Source: an uncultured Prevotella sp. (GTDB lineage Bacteria > Bacteroidota > Bacteroidia > Bacteroidales > Bacteroidaceae). From it: DNA of 64,000 nucleotides. Within the stretch, counting starts at the first letter, position 1. Every line of letters starts with the position of its first letter. Of this stretch, positions 39,011-47,861 are shown piece by piece. The notes beneath the pieces were generated by a model. It was not told the DNA's origin. It worked only from the letters and a program-made list of their open reading frames with translations, and ran no database searches. A program made the translations under genes and the position numbers. Where the stretch lies: NCBI GenBank assembly GCA_944320235.1, contig CALUGQ010000011.1, forward strand, positions 1 to 64,000, given 5' to 3'.

Positions 39011-39062
39011 GCCCATGCCCGGCGGCTGCCTCCACTGCGGAAGCGGCTCGCCGGGCATGGGC
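39011..39062 (-). terminator. Hairpin after the long DUF5686 gene
   Basis: GCCCATGCCCGGCG (39011-39024) pairs perfectly with CGCCGGGCATGGGC (39049-39062); on the minus strand TTTCTTC follows. It lies 31 nt beyond the stop at 39093. Confidence 0.7.
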
Positions 39063-39092
39063 GCGGTGTAATCAAGGTGACGTGGCGGCGCG

Positions 39093-41630
39093 TCAGAACG
39101 TCATGCGGAACATGAAGCGCACGCCGTGCTTGTGGGCCGTGGGCAGGCTGAGGTAGTTGAAGCGGCGCACGTACTCCACGTGGATTATCTTAAAGATGTT
39201 GTGTATGCCGAACGCCATCTCGACGTATGGCTTCTTGGGGTCCATGACGTAGCAGCCATCGGGGAAGGCCATCAGCACGGGGTCGCCGGCGTTCTGGGCC
39301 AAAAGGGGGTTGTTCTTGTCGGTGAGGTCGCCCCAGAGCACCTTCACGGCTATGTACTCGCGCCACTTGAGCTTCTTGATGAGCGGCAGGCGGTTGAAGA
39401 GCTTGCCGTTGAGGTCCCACGATATGTCGGCGCTGACGAAGCGGTCGTTGAGGAACTCCATGTTGTTTATGAGCTGGAAGGTCTGGTCCTGGATGATGAA
39501 CGAGAGGTTGGTGGCGGGCATCGACAGCAGGGGGAAGGGCACCTTGCTCCACTGCACGCCGCCGCGCACGTAGCAGTCTACCTTGCCCCAGCTGTTGAGC
39601 CAGAAGCGCTTGTAGATGCTGGCCTCGGTGTAGTTGTAGTCATAGTCGCCCCCGAGCACGTTCTTCAGTCCGAGGGTGTGGCTGATGGTGAACACCGGCG
39701 CGTCGAGGTTTATCTTAAGGCGGCGCTGCTTGGTGTTGATGTAAGTCTCACCGGGGGCGAAGCGCAGCTCGGCGCGCAGCTCGGTGGTGCGCAGCTTGGT
39801 GTCAGCGCCGGTTGAGAGCGGGCGGAAGTGGAGGTAGCCGCAGGCCTCGTTCTCCTCGGTCTTCACGGAGACGGTGGTCTTGAAGCCCCAGTCCTCCTCG
39901 CGCTCGAAGGTCAGCTCCTGGCGGTTGTAGAACATCATCTTGTCCACCTTTGTCCACTTCAAGGCGGTGAACACGTTGTCCTTGTCGGTGTGCATGAACT
40001 TGTCGGATGGCGAGGTGACGTCGTAGGTAGACGAGAAGGTGAGCGTGCGCTTGGGGAACTCGCGCGGCAGGTACTCTTTCTTGTTGAACGAGTAGGTCAC
40101 TTCGCCCTTGTAGTAGTTCTTGTGGCTGTCCCATCCGCGGGCATAGTAGCCGCTGAGGAAGAGGTGGGGGTTGAGCTTCGCCGTGGTCTGCGCGCTCAGT
40201 CGGGTGCGCACGCCGTCGATGAAGTTGCTCGAGATCATGGTGTTTATCGGGCCGATGTCCACCTTGCTGGGATTGCCCGTCTCCACAAAGTTCTCTATGA
40301 GTGCCTTCGCGCCGAAGATGATGTACTTGAATCCCTTTATCTGTTCGAGGTTATGCACGAACGCATCCATCTTGCTCTCGCTCTGGGTGAGGTGAACCTG
40401 CCTGTACTTGTTCCAGAAATCGTCGTCGCGCATCATCGCGTCGGCCTCCTTCACCTCGCGCGCCTTGCCCTTGAAGAGCTGCTTGGGCAGCTCGTCGAAT
40501 GCATAGTCGCTCAGCCGCGTGGTGCGTATCACGATGGCCTTGGCCAGGAAGTCGGTCAGCTTCAGCTCGGCCACCATGTCGTCTTGCGTGAGCACCCACG
40601 TGCTGTCGGGCAGCTGGGTGAACTCCTGGAGCACGCGCAGGTTCTCGACGAAGTTCACGTCGCTGCGCTTGGGTATGGTAAGCTCGCACCGCTTCACCTG
40701 GTACGACGAGTCGGCCATGATGTATATGTCGCCACGGAAACCGAAGTCTTGCTGGTTGTTGGGCAGGAAGTGGAGGTGGATGCACTTCTCGCGATCCACA
40801 AAAACGGTGTCCTCGATGTAGAAACGGTAAAAGGCTATGGCGCTCTTCCCTATCGGCGAGGTGAACGGATATTGCAGCAGGCGCACCTGGTCGTCGTAAA
40901 TGTTGACGTCGGTGAACACGTCCTTGAGTGTCGTTGTGAGTATGTCGCCCGTCTGGAAGAGGTCGTTGACGCCGCTGGAATTCTGCCCCTTGATTATGTT
41001 CTTCTCGCTGTGGGGGTCACGGCGGTATATCTTCTGCGTCACGGTCTCGTCGACCGACAGCGGCAGGATCAGCTTGCCGTTGTACTGGCACTTCTCCACC
41101 TGGTCCTTGAGCCACGGCATCTTCTTCAGCTTCGGCGTCTCCAGCTTCTCTGGGGTGATGTCGTTGATGGCCAGTGTTATCTTCTGGTACTTGTTGTACT
41201 GGTAGAAGTCGCGGTTGTCGAGGTCGGTGCGCTTCTTGGCGGCAATGACTTTCTTCATCAGTTCCACCGCCGGGTTGTTCTTGCGGCTGTACTTGCCGCG
41301 CTTGGCCCGCACGGTCACTTCCTTCAATGTACGCGTGTCGGGCTTCAGGCGTATGTCGAGCCGCGCCTTTGTCTGCGGCCCTATGGCCACGGTCTGCGGC
41401 TCGTAGCCCACGGAACTGAACGTGAGCTGCCAGCCGTTGTGCCGCTCTATTGTGTAATGTCCGCTGAGATTCGAGGCCACGGCGACGTTATGGCCGCGGT
41501 ATATAACGCTGGCGTAAGGTATGCTGTCGCCCGTCGCGTCGTCAATGACATACCCAGAAATCTGCGCATTCAAGGGCAACGCCACCAGCATCAGCACCCA
41601 AAGCAAGTATGTTATTCTGTATCTTCCCAA
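39093..41630 (-). CDS. DUF5686 outer-membrane protein with carboxypeptidase-regulatory-like domain
   Basis: An 845-residue protein: signal peptide ending LNAQ (about 22), a CarboxypepD_reg-like beta-sandwich (ISGYVIDDATGDSIPYASV to about residue 100), then DUF5686 from VRAKRGKYSRKNNPAVELMKK to the C-terminus. Such proteins are predicted to sit in the outer membrane; their job is unknown. The start appears to be TTG: the 34607-37006 paralogue begins MGRWPYVLL at ATG, and this one reads MGRYRITYLL at the matching TTG with no in-frame ATG in the signal. It lies between the inositol synthase and the NTP transferase on the same strand. Confidence 0.86.
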   Translation of the reverse strand: MGRYRITYLLWVLMLVALPLNAQISGYVIDDATGDSIPYASVIYRGHNVAVASNLSGHYTIERHNGWQLTFSSVGYEPQTVAIGPQTKARLDIRLKPDTRTLKEVTVRAKRGKYSRKNNPAVELMKKVIAAKKRTDLDNRDFYQYNKYQKITLAINDITPEKLETPKLKKMPWLKDQVEKCQYNGKLILPLSVDETVTQKIYRRDPHSEKNIIKGQNSSGVNDLFQTGDILTTTLKDVFTDVNIYDDQVRLLQYPFTSPIGKSAIAFYRFYIEDTVFVDREKCIHLHFLPNNQQDFGFRGDIYIMADSSYQVKRCELTIPKRSDVNFVENLRVLQEFTQLPDSTWVLTQDDMVAELKLTDFLAKAIVIRTTRLSDYAFDELPKQLFKGKAREVKEADAMMRDDDFWNKYRQVHLTQSESKMDAFVHNLEQIKGFKYIIFGAKALIENFVETGNPSKVDIGPINTMISSNFIDGVRTRLSAQTTAKLNPHLFLSGYYARGWDSHKNYYKGEVTYSFNKKEYLPREFPKRTLTFSSTYDVTSPSDKFMHTDKDNVFTALKWTKVDKMMFYNRQELTFEREEDWGFKTTVSVKTEENEACGYLHFRPLSTGADTKLRTTELRAELRFAPGETYINTKQRRLKINLDAPVFTISHTLGLKNVLGGDYDYNYTEASIYKRFWLNSWGKVDCYVRGGVQWSKVPFPLLSMPATNLSFIIQDQTFQLINNMEFLNDRFVSADISWDLNGKLFNRLPLIKKLKWREYIAVKVLWGDLTDKNNPLLAQNAGDPVLMAFPDGCYVMDPKKPYVEMAFGIHNIFKIIHVEYVRRFNYLSLPTAHKHGVRFMFRMTF

Positions 41631-41671
41631 ATCTTTTCAGCTTAAATGGCATTATATGTAAGCAAAAAGCG

Positions 41672-41797
41672 ATGGGGCAGGAAAGCCACCGCAGGCGGAA
41701 AGGCGCCACCCCCAGTACAGCAGCCGCCTGTTTCAGTGCAGGCTGCGGCATACCGGCAATGCCGGCGCGACAGTCCGGGCAGGCTTTCCAGCCCCAT
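41672..41797 (-). terminator. Nested hairpin structure after the inositol-phosphate synthase gene
   Basis: ATGGGGC-A-GGAAAGCC (from 41672) pairs with GGCTTTCC-A-GCCCCAT (to 41797), enclosing about 90 nt that can fold further (for example CCGGCAATGCCGG). It starts 46 nt past the synthase stop and ends the 41631-41842 gap. It may be a terminator or a structured RNA. Confidence 0.5.
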
Positions 41798-41842
41798 CAT
41801 GATGACATCTCCGTGGCACAGGGCCACAACGGAGTGCCAGTG

Positions 41843-43150
41843 TCAGTCTATCTCTTCGTCGGCCTCATATCCGCCCATCTCGCGGATGGCGTTCTTCAGC
41901 ATCGTGTACTGCTGGTAGAGGTTGTTCACGGCCTCCTCGCCCTTGGTGTAGTCGTGCATGGGGCTCTTCAGGAAGAAGCTGAGGAAGCGCTGTATGCCAT
42001 AGCGTCCGGCGCGCGCAGCGAGGTCGCTGAGCAGCGTGAGGTCGAGCAGCAGGGGCGCGGCCAGGATGGAGTCGCGGCAGAGGAAGTTGATCTTTATCTG
42101 CATCGGGTAGCCCATCCAGCCGAAGATGTCGATGTTGTCCCAGCCCTCCTTGTTGTCGTTGCGCGGCGGGTAGTAGTTGATGCGCACCTTGTGGTAGTAG
42201 TCCGTGTAGAGGTCGGGCTGCACTTCGGGCTTCAGAATGGTCTCGAGCGTGGAGAGCTTGCTCACCTCCTTGGTGTGGAAGTTGGCCGGTTCGTCGAGCA
42301 CGAGGCCGTCGCGGTTGCCAAGTATGTTTGTGGAGAACCACCCACTAAGGCCCAGGCAGCGCGTGCCTATGATGGGGGCGAAGCCGCTCTTGACGAGCGT
42401 CTGGCCGGTCTTGAAGTCCTTTCCGGCTATGGGCATCTTAGTCTTCTCGGCCAGTTCCCACATGGCGGGTATGTCGACGGTGGTGTTAGGAGCGCCCATG
42501 ATGAACGGGGCGCCCTCAGTCAGCGCGGCGTATGCATAGCACATGGACGGTGCGACGTGCTCGCGGTCGTCGGCTTTCATGGCTGCCTCAAGGGCGGCAA
42601 GCGTGCCGTGCACTTTCTCGTCGACCGGAACGTAAATCTCTGTGGACGCCGCCCAGATGACAACGATGCGCGAACAGCCGTTCACCTGCTTGAAGTCGCG
42701 TATGTCCTGGCGTATCTGCTCCACCATGTCCCAGCGGTCCTTGCAGTCCTTCACGTTGTCGCCGTCGAGCCGCTTGGCGTAGTTGCGGTCGAAGGCGGCC
42801 TTCATCGGCACGATTTTCTCTAGCTCGTCCTTCACGGGGTCGATGTCTTTCTCTTTCAGCACCTCGGCATACATAGCTGCCTGGTAGGCGTTCTGTGGAT
42901 AGACATCCCATGTTCCGAACACAATGTCGTCGAGTTTGGCCAATGGAACTATGTCGCTGTAATGCAAGTACTGCTTGTTCTCGCCGCGGCCCACACGTAT
43001 CTTGTCATACTGAGTCATCGAGCCAATGGGCTTGGCCAATCCGCGGCGCGCCATGAACACGCCTGTCATGAATGTCGTGGCAACGGCGCCGTTGCCTACG
43101 ATCATAATGCCTAACTTGCCGTCTGCCGGCTTTACATTAGTCTGTTTCAT
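41843..43150 (-). CDS. ino1: Inositol-3-phosphate (1L-myo-inositol-1-phosphate) synthase
   Basis: A 435-residue NAD-dependent MIPS that converts glucose 6-phosphate into inositol phosphate. Marks: the N-terminal IMIVGNGAVATTFMTGV dinucleotide loop, SMTQYDKIRVGRG, IVVIWAASTE, the catalytic KDFKTGQTLVKS lysines, SGWFSTNILGNRDG, and DSILAAPLLLDL. A longer start at 43189 is possible; the ATG at 43150 matches homologues better and has an A/T-rich leader. It is 82 nt below the HAD gene. It anchors an inositol-lipid pathway in this gene run. Confidence 0.94.
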   Translation of the reverse strand: MKQTNVKPADGKLGIMIVGNGAVATTFMTGVFMARRGLAKPIGSMTQYDKIRVGRGENKQYLHYSDIVPLAKLDDIVFGTWDVYPQNAYQAAMYAEVLKEKDIDPVKDELEKIVPMKAAFDRNYAKRLDGDNVKDCKDRWDMVEQIRQDIRDFKQVNGCSRIVVIWAASTEIYVPVDEKVHGTLAALEAAMKADDREHVAPSMCYAYAALTEGAPFIMGAPNTTVDIPAMWELAEKTKMPIAGKDFKTGQTLVKSGFAPIIGTRCLGLSGWFSTNILGNRDGLVLDEPANFHTKEVSKLSTLETILKPEVQPDLYTDYYHKVRINYYPPRNDNKEGWDNIDIFGWMGYPMQIKINFLCRDSILAAPLLLDLTLLSDLAARAGRYGIQRFLSFFLKSPMHDYTKGEEAVNNLYQQYTMLKNAIREMGGYEADEEID

Positions 43151-43232
43151 TACAATTTTAATATTATATGTTTCTTTGTCTGTTGTCATATCCTGCTACC
43201 AGGCCTGCCGCAACTGCCAGCCACAGCACTTG

Positions 43233-43943
43233 TCAGAGCAACTGGCTGAGCGAGTTGATGGTAAAATCTGCCTCAGGCGCTCCTTCCGGCGCGTCGGTTG
43301 CCCATCCTTCGCCGCGCATCCAAACCGTCCGGCAGCCTGCGGCCTTGGCCGGCGCGATGTCTTTTGAGTAGCTGTCGCCTACGACGGCAACTTCCGCGGG
43401 TTTCATCCCGAGTGCCTCCACTCCGAGAGTGAATATGCGCGGGTCGGGCTTGCGCACGCCTACCACGGCAGACTCAACCACGCCGGCAAACAATCCGGCC
43501 AAGCCAAACTCACCGAGCACCGTGCTGATGTTGCCGTAGAAGTTGCTAACGAGTGCCAGTGGCAGCCTCCCTGCCAGATGCCCGAGCACTTCGCGGCTGC
43601 GGGCTGTCTCTTCCTGCACCCCTGCATAGAGGTCGGCAAGCACTGCCCCGTGCCACCTTGACAAATCGAAACCGGCGATGTGCCTGCCTATGTACTCCAT
43701 TTCGATGCGGAGCTTGACCGAGAGCGTGGTGCGAAACGTGTAGTCGGGCTGTATGATGGGATTGCGCCCAAGCTCACGCTCGGCATATACGTATGCCTCG
43801 CGGAACAGCTCTTCGCCCACGGGAACGCCCTGCCGCTCATACGAATGCCATATTACGCGCCCCCAATGGTTGCCGCCCGTGTCGAGCGTGCCGCCATAGT
43901 CGAAGATGCACCCGCGGATGCCTGTCAGTATACCAGATGCCAT
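43233..43943 (-). CDS. HAD-superfamily hydrolase
   Basis: A 236-residue phosphatase-like protein. Motif I is IFDYGGTLD (nucleophile Asp, with Gly where many HADs have the second Asp), motif II ALVSNFYGN, motif III Lys in GVRKPDPRIF, motif IV VAVVGDSYSKDIAPAKAAG. Context suggests it may dephosphorylate an inositol or lipid phosphate; no direct proof. It overlaps the ATP-grasp gene by 19 nt. Confidence 0.85.
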   Translation of the reverse strand: MASGILTGIRGCIFDYGGTLDTGGNHWGRVIWHSYERQGVPVGEELFREAYVYAERELGRNPIIQPDYTFRTTLSVKLRIEMEYIGRHIAGFDLSRWHGAVLADLYAGVQEETARSREVLGHLAGRLPLALVSNFYGNISTVLGEFGLAGLFAGVVESAVVGVRKPDPRIFTLGVEALGMKPAEVAVVGDSYSKDIAPAKAAGCRTVWMRGEGWATDAPEGAPEADFTINSLSQLL

Positions 43944-44761
43944 GCTCTTTTCTTTTTATTGTCCTCTGAAAGCCGCGATGCCACCAACTGAGCTATGGCC
44001 GCAGCTGCCTCGCCGCGACAACGGGAGAAGCTGGGCCAGTCGTTGAAATCAATCACGCAGGCACTACCGTCAGCGCCGACTATGCAGTCGCCGCCATACA
44101 CATCTATGCCTGCCAGCATGGCAGCACGCTCAGCCATGGCGTGCAATGCCCCATGGCTGAAACGGTAGTGGTGCGGGCGGCCGTTGCGCCGCTCATCGCC
44201 AAACTTCCACTGCCCGTCGTCGCCAGGATAGTAGAACCGGAAGAAGCCGGTGGAGCGCACGCCATAGAACTTCAGCAGGTCGCCCACGACGTGGGCGCTT
44301 ACAATCACGTCGGATATGCCGCGGCGCTTCATGTCGGCCATGATTACAGGGACATCGGCTTCGCTGGCTGCATACCTCACGTCGAGAGGCCCTTCCGCCA
44401 CGCCCGAGGCACGCTTGAGCCAATAGCCGTGCGACCCTGTGGACGGAGCGACCGGCACACCGCCCTGCCGCAGCACTTCCGTTAGTCTCCGGCGGTTGCA
44501 GCATAGGGCCACGCCCGCAGTGCCATTCACTACGATCGCGCCTTTCCCCTCCAGTTCCGCAAGCTGTTCAAGCGTCCGGGCGGCCCTCCCCATCGACAGA
44601 TAGACATCTGCCCCGCTGCCGCCGCAAAAGTCTGCCTCGGCCGTGGTCTCCACATCGAAACCATCTTGCCTGAGCGCATCGGCGACGCAACGGAGTATAG
44701 CAGCGTCCTTGTCAACTGAATTGGGAGAGTAACGCTCCGCCCTGCCTATGGCCAATATCAT
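43925..44761 (-). CDS. ATP-grasp-like protein
   Basis: A 278-residue protein that looks like a divergent ATP-grasp ligase: CNRRRLTEVLRQGGVPVAPS, a central VIMADMKRRGISDVIVSAHVVGD segment and a C-terminal GGDCIVGADGSACVIDFNDWPSF where ATP-grasp enzymes carry metal-binding acidic residues (here Asp-x-Asn-Asp). Such enzymes join a carboxylate to an amine. The substrate is unknown. It is the first gene of the minus-strand run that includes the inositol synthase and overlaps the HAD gene. Confidence 0.65.
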   Translation of the reverse strand: MILAIGRAERYSPNSVDKDAAILRCVADALRQDGFDVETTAEADFCGGSGADVYLSMGRAARTLEQLAELEGKGAIVVNGTAGVALCCNRRRLTEVLRQGGVPVAPSTGSHGYWLKRASGVAEGPLDVRYAASEADVPVIMADMKRRGISDVIVSAHVVGDLLKFYGVRSTGFFRFYYPGDDGQWKFGDERRNGRPHHYRFSHGALHAMAERAAMLAGIDVYGGDCIVGADGSACVIDFNDWPSFSRCRGEAAAAIAQLVASRLSEDNKKKRAWHLVY

Positions 44762-45106
44762 GTCCGGATTACACTATCTCATTATATTCCGGGCAACAAA
44801 GTTAGGCAAAATCTACCTTATTGCAGAAAACTCCGCGCCCATTTTAATTTTTCTTAGCAATATATTTATGCAAACTGTCCTAAACGTCTACGAATCTATC
44901 CTGTATGCACCACAAGCACAACTTTCTCCGCCTTCGGGGAATATACAGCCATACAAGCACTCTGGCTGCATGATACGCCACGGCGCGCGGTGCCAGCCTG
45001 CCCGTGGCAGCGCCCACTAACGCAGCCCGCCGCACCCGTGGCTGCGTGAGCCTGGGCGCGGCGGGTGCGTGATGCCGATATATGTTATAATGTATTACAG
45101 TACGCG
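44762..45106. other. Intergenic control region with promoter box and GC hairpins
   Basis: A minus-strand -7 box TAACTTTG (44804-44797) lies 35 nt before the ATP-grasp ATG. At about 45018-45072 GC-rich sequence can fold in competing ways (ACGCAGCC with GGCTGCGT; CGCACCC with GGGTGCG), probably the terminator of the phosphate transporter gene that ends at 45107. A 90-codon frame at 44748-45020 does not look real. Confidence 0.5.
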
Positions 45107-47350
45107 TCAGTTGCCGTAGAAGCGGTTTGCCGCACGCAACTGGTGGCGCATGATGCTCAGGAACTCCTGGCTCTCCTGCAATATGTTAAGATATACGAGC
45201 GAAATCTTGAGGTTGCTCAGCTCGTGGTCGCTCTGCATGCGGTCATAGTGGCGCTTGCGGATGACGGATAGCTCGTCTTTCAGCCTGTCGGCCTCGGTCA
45301 GCACGTCGTCGTACTCCGTGAAACGCGTTGTCGAGAGCATGGCCTCGGTGCGCTCCATCAGCTCGGTTATCTTCTGGCGCACGGGGCTGTACTCCTCCAC
45401 ATACACTTGCGGCAGCGGGTTGAAGTTGTTGTCCACGTGCTCCTTTATCGGTTCGAGCATACGCTTGAGGCAATATATGAACTGCGAGTCGCTGTTCACG
45501 CCAAGGTGGTACCACGTGTTGCGCTCTGCAGCTATCTCCATTGGCACACGGCGCAGGGCCAGGAGTTCCTTGCGGCGGTACTTCTTCAGCTGTTCCTGCT
45601 CGTTGCGCAGCTCGCGCTGGCTCTTCGAGAGGGCGTGGTGGTTCTCGGTGGCAAGGCCGTCGATGATCTTGTTGAACTCATCGAGGGCAAAGCGGTTGAC
45701 GAAGCTCTGCGTGCGCGAGACGTGCTTCGTGAGCAAGTCCCAGACAATCTCCGGGTCGCGGGTGCGCATCATCAGGCGGAACACGTCGTCCTTCTTCTCT
45801 TCGCTGGCTTTCTTTCCGTACTGGATGTTGCTCCTTACGAGCATGAACACCACCAGGGCCATGAACAGGAACATGGCCACGAAGCCGCCGTAGTACATAA
45901 CCAGGCAGACAAGCGCACAGGCTCCGAAAGCTACTCCGGCGGTGATGAACCACCCGCCGATGACCGAGATGACGCCCGTCACGCGGAACACGGCGCTCTC
46001 GCGCGACCATGCGCGGTCGGCAAGGCTCGTACCCATGGCCACCATGAATGTCACGTATGTGGTTGAAAGCGGCAGCTTGTAGTTCGTCCCGAAGGTTATG
46101 AGCATGGAGGCGAGCACAAGGTTCACGGCGGCGCGCACCACATCGAAGGCTGCGCCGTCGGCCAGTATGGCGTCTTCCTTGCGGAAGCGGGTGTCTACCC
46201 AGGCAGCAAGCGACTTAGGCACGTACTTGCTGAGGAATCCGCCGGCATCCTGCGTGGCGCGCACTATGCTGCGCGCGGCCTTCGACGAGCCGAACATCTC
46301 GTCGCCCTCGTCCTGCCGCGACAGGTCCACGCTGGTCTTTATCACGTTCTGCGCCTTCTTCGAGGTGGTCATGGCCACCACCATGACAATGCCTGCAAGC
46401 ACAAGGTAGAGTATGGGCGACTTGGCCGACTCCATGAGCGATGTCATCATGAACGACGTGGCGTTGCCGTTGCCGTTGGCGATGAAGTCTTGGTACGAGT
46501 CGAGGCCCGCGAGCGGCACGCCTATGAAGTTCACGAGGTCGTTGCCCGCGAAGGCCATGGCCAGGGCGAACGTACCCATAAGCACCACCAGCTTGAACAC
46601 GTTGACGCGCAGCAGGTGGATCACCTCCATCACGACGGTGGAGCCTATGAAGGTCCAGAAGAGCAGGATGTTGGTGTTCTCCTCAATCCACGCCTTGGAC
46701 CCAGCCGACACCAGCGGCGACTTGGCCAGGCCCTGGATGAAGATGAAGTAGGCCAGGCAGGTGAACGCTATGCCGCCGAACACGGCCACGGTGTAGCGCA
46801 GGTGCTTGGTATAATTGAACGTGAAGATCAGGCGCGAAATCCATTGGACGATGATTCCGAACACGAAGGCTATGGCCACGCTGACGAATATGGCAATGAT
46901 GACGCTCAGCGCCTTGTTGCTGTTCAGCATGTCGTCGAAACCCAGCGAGGGGTCGGCGTTCATCTTCAGTATGGCCAGCACGAACGTTCCGCCGAGCAGC
47001 TCGAACACCAGCGAGACAGTGGTGGAGGTGGGCAGCCCCATCGTGTTGAACACGTCGAGCACAATGACGTCGGTCACCATCACGGCCAGGAATATCACCA
47101 TCACCTCGTGGAAGTTGTAGTTCACGGGGTGCATGATGCCGTGGCGCGCCACATCCATCATGCCCGCGCTCATCACGGCTCCCACCAGCACGCCGATGGA
47201 GGCTATGAAGATGACGGTCTTAAACTTAGCCACCTTGGCGCCGATGGCTGAGTTGAGGAAGTTCACAGCGTCGTTGCTGACTCCCACAAACAGGTCAAAC
47301 ACCGCCAGGATGAGCAGGAAGACCACGATAACCAAATAAATTGCTTCCAT
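45107..47350 (-). CDS. PiT-family inorganic phosphate transporter with C-terminal helical domain
   Basis: A 747-residue protein. The N-terminal half has PiT features: FVGVSNDAVNFLNSAIGAKVA, VLDVFNTMGLPTSTTVSLVFEL, and a second repeat with AFAGNDLVNFIGVPLAG and TNYKLPLSTTYVTFMVAMG. The last 200 or so residues are cytoplasmic and helical (ENHHALSKSQRELRNEQEQLKKYRRK and LTEADRLKDELSVIRKRHYDRM), PhoU-like in style, so the transporter may carry its own regulator, a layout common in Bacteroidota. It stands alone. Confidence 0.92.
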   Translation of the reverse strand: MEAIYLVIVVFLLILAVFDLFVGVSNDAVNFLNSAIGAKVAKFKTVIFIASIGVLVGAVMSAGMMDVARHGIMHPVNYNFHEVMVIFLAVMVTDVIVLDVFNTMGLPTSTTVSLVFELLGGTFVLAILKMNADPSLGFDDMLNSNKALSVIIAIFVSVAIAFVFGIIVQWISRLIFTFNYTKHLRYTVAVFGGIAFTCLAYFIFIQGLAKSPLVSAGSKAWIEENTNILLFWTFIGSTVVMEVIHLLRVNVFKLVVLMGTFALAMAFAGNDLVNFIGVPLAGLDSYQDFIANGNGNATSFMMTSLMESAKSPILYLVLAGIVMVVAMTTSKKAQNVIKTSVDLSRQDEGDEMFGSSKAARSIVRATQDAGGFLSKYVPKSLAAWVDTRFRKEDAILADGAAFDVVRAAVNLVLASMLITFGTNYKLPLSTTYVTFMVAMGTSLADRAWSRESAVFRVTGVISVIGGWFITAGVAFGACALVCLVMYYGGFVAMFLFMALVVFMLVRSNIQYGKKASEEKKDDVFRLMMRTRDPEIVWDLLTKHVSRTQSFVNRFALDEFNKIIDGLATENHHALSKSQRELRNEQEQLKKYRRKELLALRRVPMEIAAERNTWYHLGVNSDSQFIYCLKRMLEPIKEHVDNNFNPLPQVYVEEYSPVRQKITELMERTEAMLSTTRFTEYDDVLTEADRLKDELSVIRKRHYDRMQSDHELSNLKISLVYLNILQESQEFLSIMRHQLRAANRFYGN

Positions 47351-47381
47351 AAAATTTTATGTTTCATTCAGAAAATCGCTG

Positions 47382-47389
47382 CAAAATTA
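47382..47389 (-). promoter_or_regulatory. -7 promoter box of the phosphate transporter gene
   Basis: Minus strand TAATTTTG, 31 nt before the ATG. Confidence 0.5.
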
Positions 47390-47553
47390 AGTAATCTATG
47401 TTACAGGTGCTTTAAACTGATGTTTCATTTCTGTTACAATGCCTCGCGCCACGCCCTGCCCCGCCATGGCAACCCATGCGCCCGCGCCACTGCCGGCGCG
47501 CGCGGCAGGCGCCCATGAGCATGCCGGCACGCGGCGCGCCACCTATTTTTAAT

Positions 47554-47760
47554 GTAAAAACGTTTTACCCGCAGGCAGACACGCCAACCGCCGCACCAAC
47601 CGCCTGGAAGCCAAGCAGTTACAAACTTGCGCCGACACGCGCCGCAAAACTGGCCGCCCGGCGGGCCGAAACAGGCCGAATCAAGCCGCAAGACGCGCCG
47701 CATGGAGCCGCGAAACGGCAGCCATGCTCCGGCAGCAAGCGTTTTGTAAGCAAAAATCAA
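47554..47760. repeat. Dispersed intergenic element, copy G
   Basis: Left box GTAAAAACGTTTTAC (47554-47568), an exact palindrome pair; right box GTAAGCAAAAATCAA (47746-47760), weak in its right half; 207 nt overall. Four direct units at about 47641-47740 (GCAAAACTGGCCGC, GAAACAGGCCG, CAAGACGCGCCG, GAAACGGCAGCC). It lies between two divergent promoters, 47382 and 47802-47832, and takes up most of the 47351-47861 gap. Confidence 0.6.
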
Positions 47761-47801
47761 AGCCGCGCCGGGCTGCCGCAACAAAAAATACGCGGCAATC
47801 C

Positions 47802-47832
47802 TTTGCCGTTTGCGCCCTTTGATGTATCTTTG
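47802..47832 (+). promoter_or_regulatory. Promoter of cysE
   Basis: TTTG (47802-47805), 19 nt, TATCTTTG (47825-47832): an exact match to the Bacteroidota consensus. Leader about 25 nt. Confidence 0.8.
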
Positions 47833-47861
47833 CAGACCAATAGTATTGACACAGCAAGAAG

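Noticed and set aside
43233-43943. HAD protein as inactive because motif I has Gly instead of the second Asp
   Set aside because: DYGGT is a common variant in active or presumed active HAD subfamilies; the nucleophile and the other motifs are present, so it was kept as a hydrolase.
44748-45020. A 90-codon plus-strand frame in the gap before the phosphate transporter
   Set aside because: No promoter or recognisable domain, overlaps the start of the ATP-grasp gene, and changes composition midway into GC-rich hairpin sequence.
47640-47745. The GC-rich unit arrays as CRISPR arrays
   Set aside because: Units are degenerate, 21-23 nt, directly abutting without spacers of constant length, sometimes inverted, and no cas genes are present.
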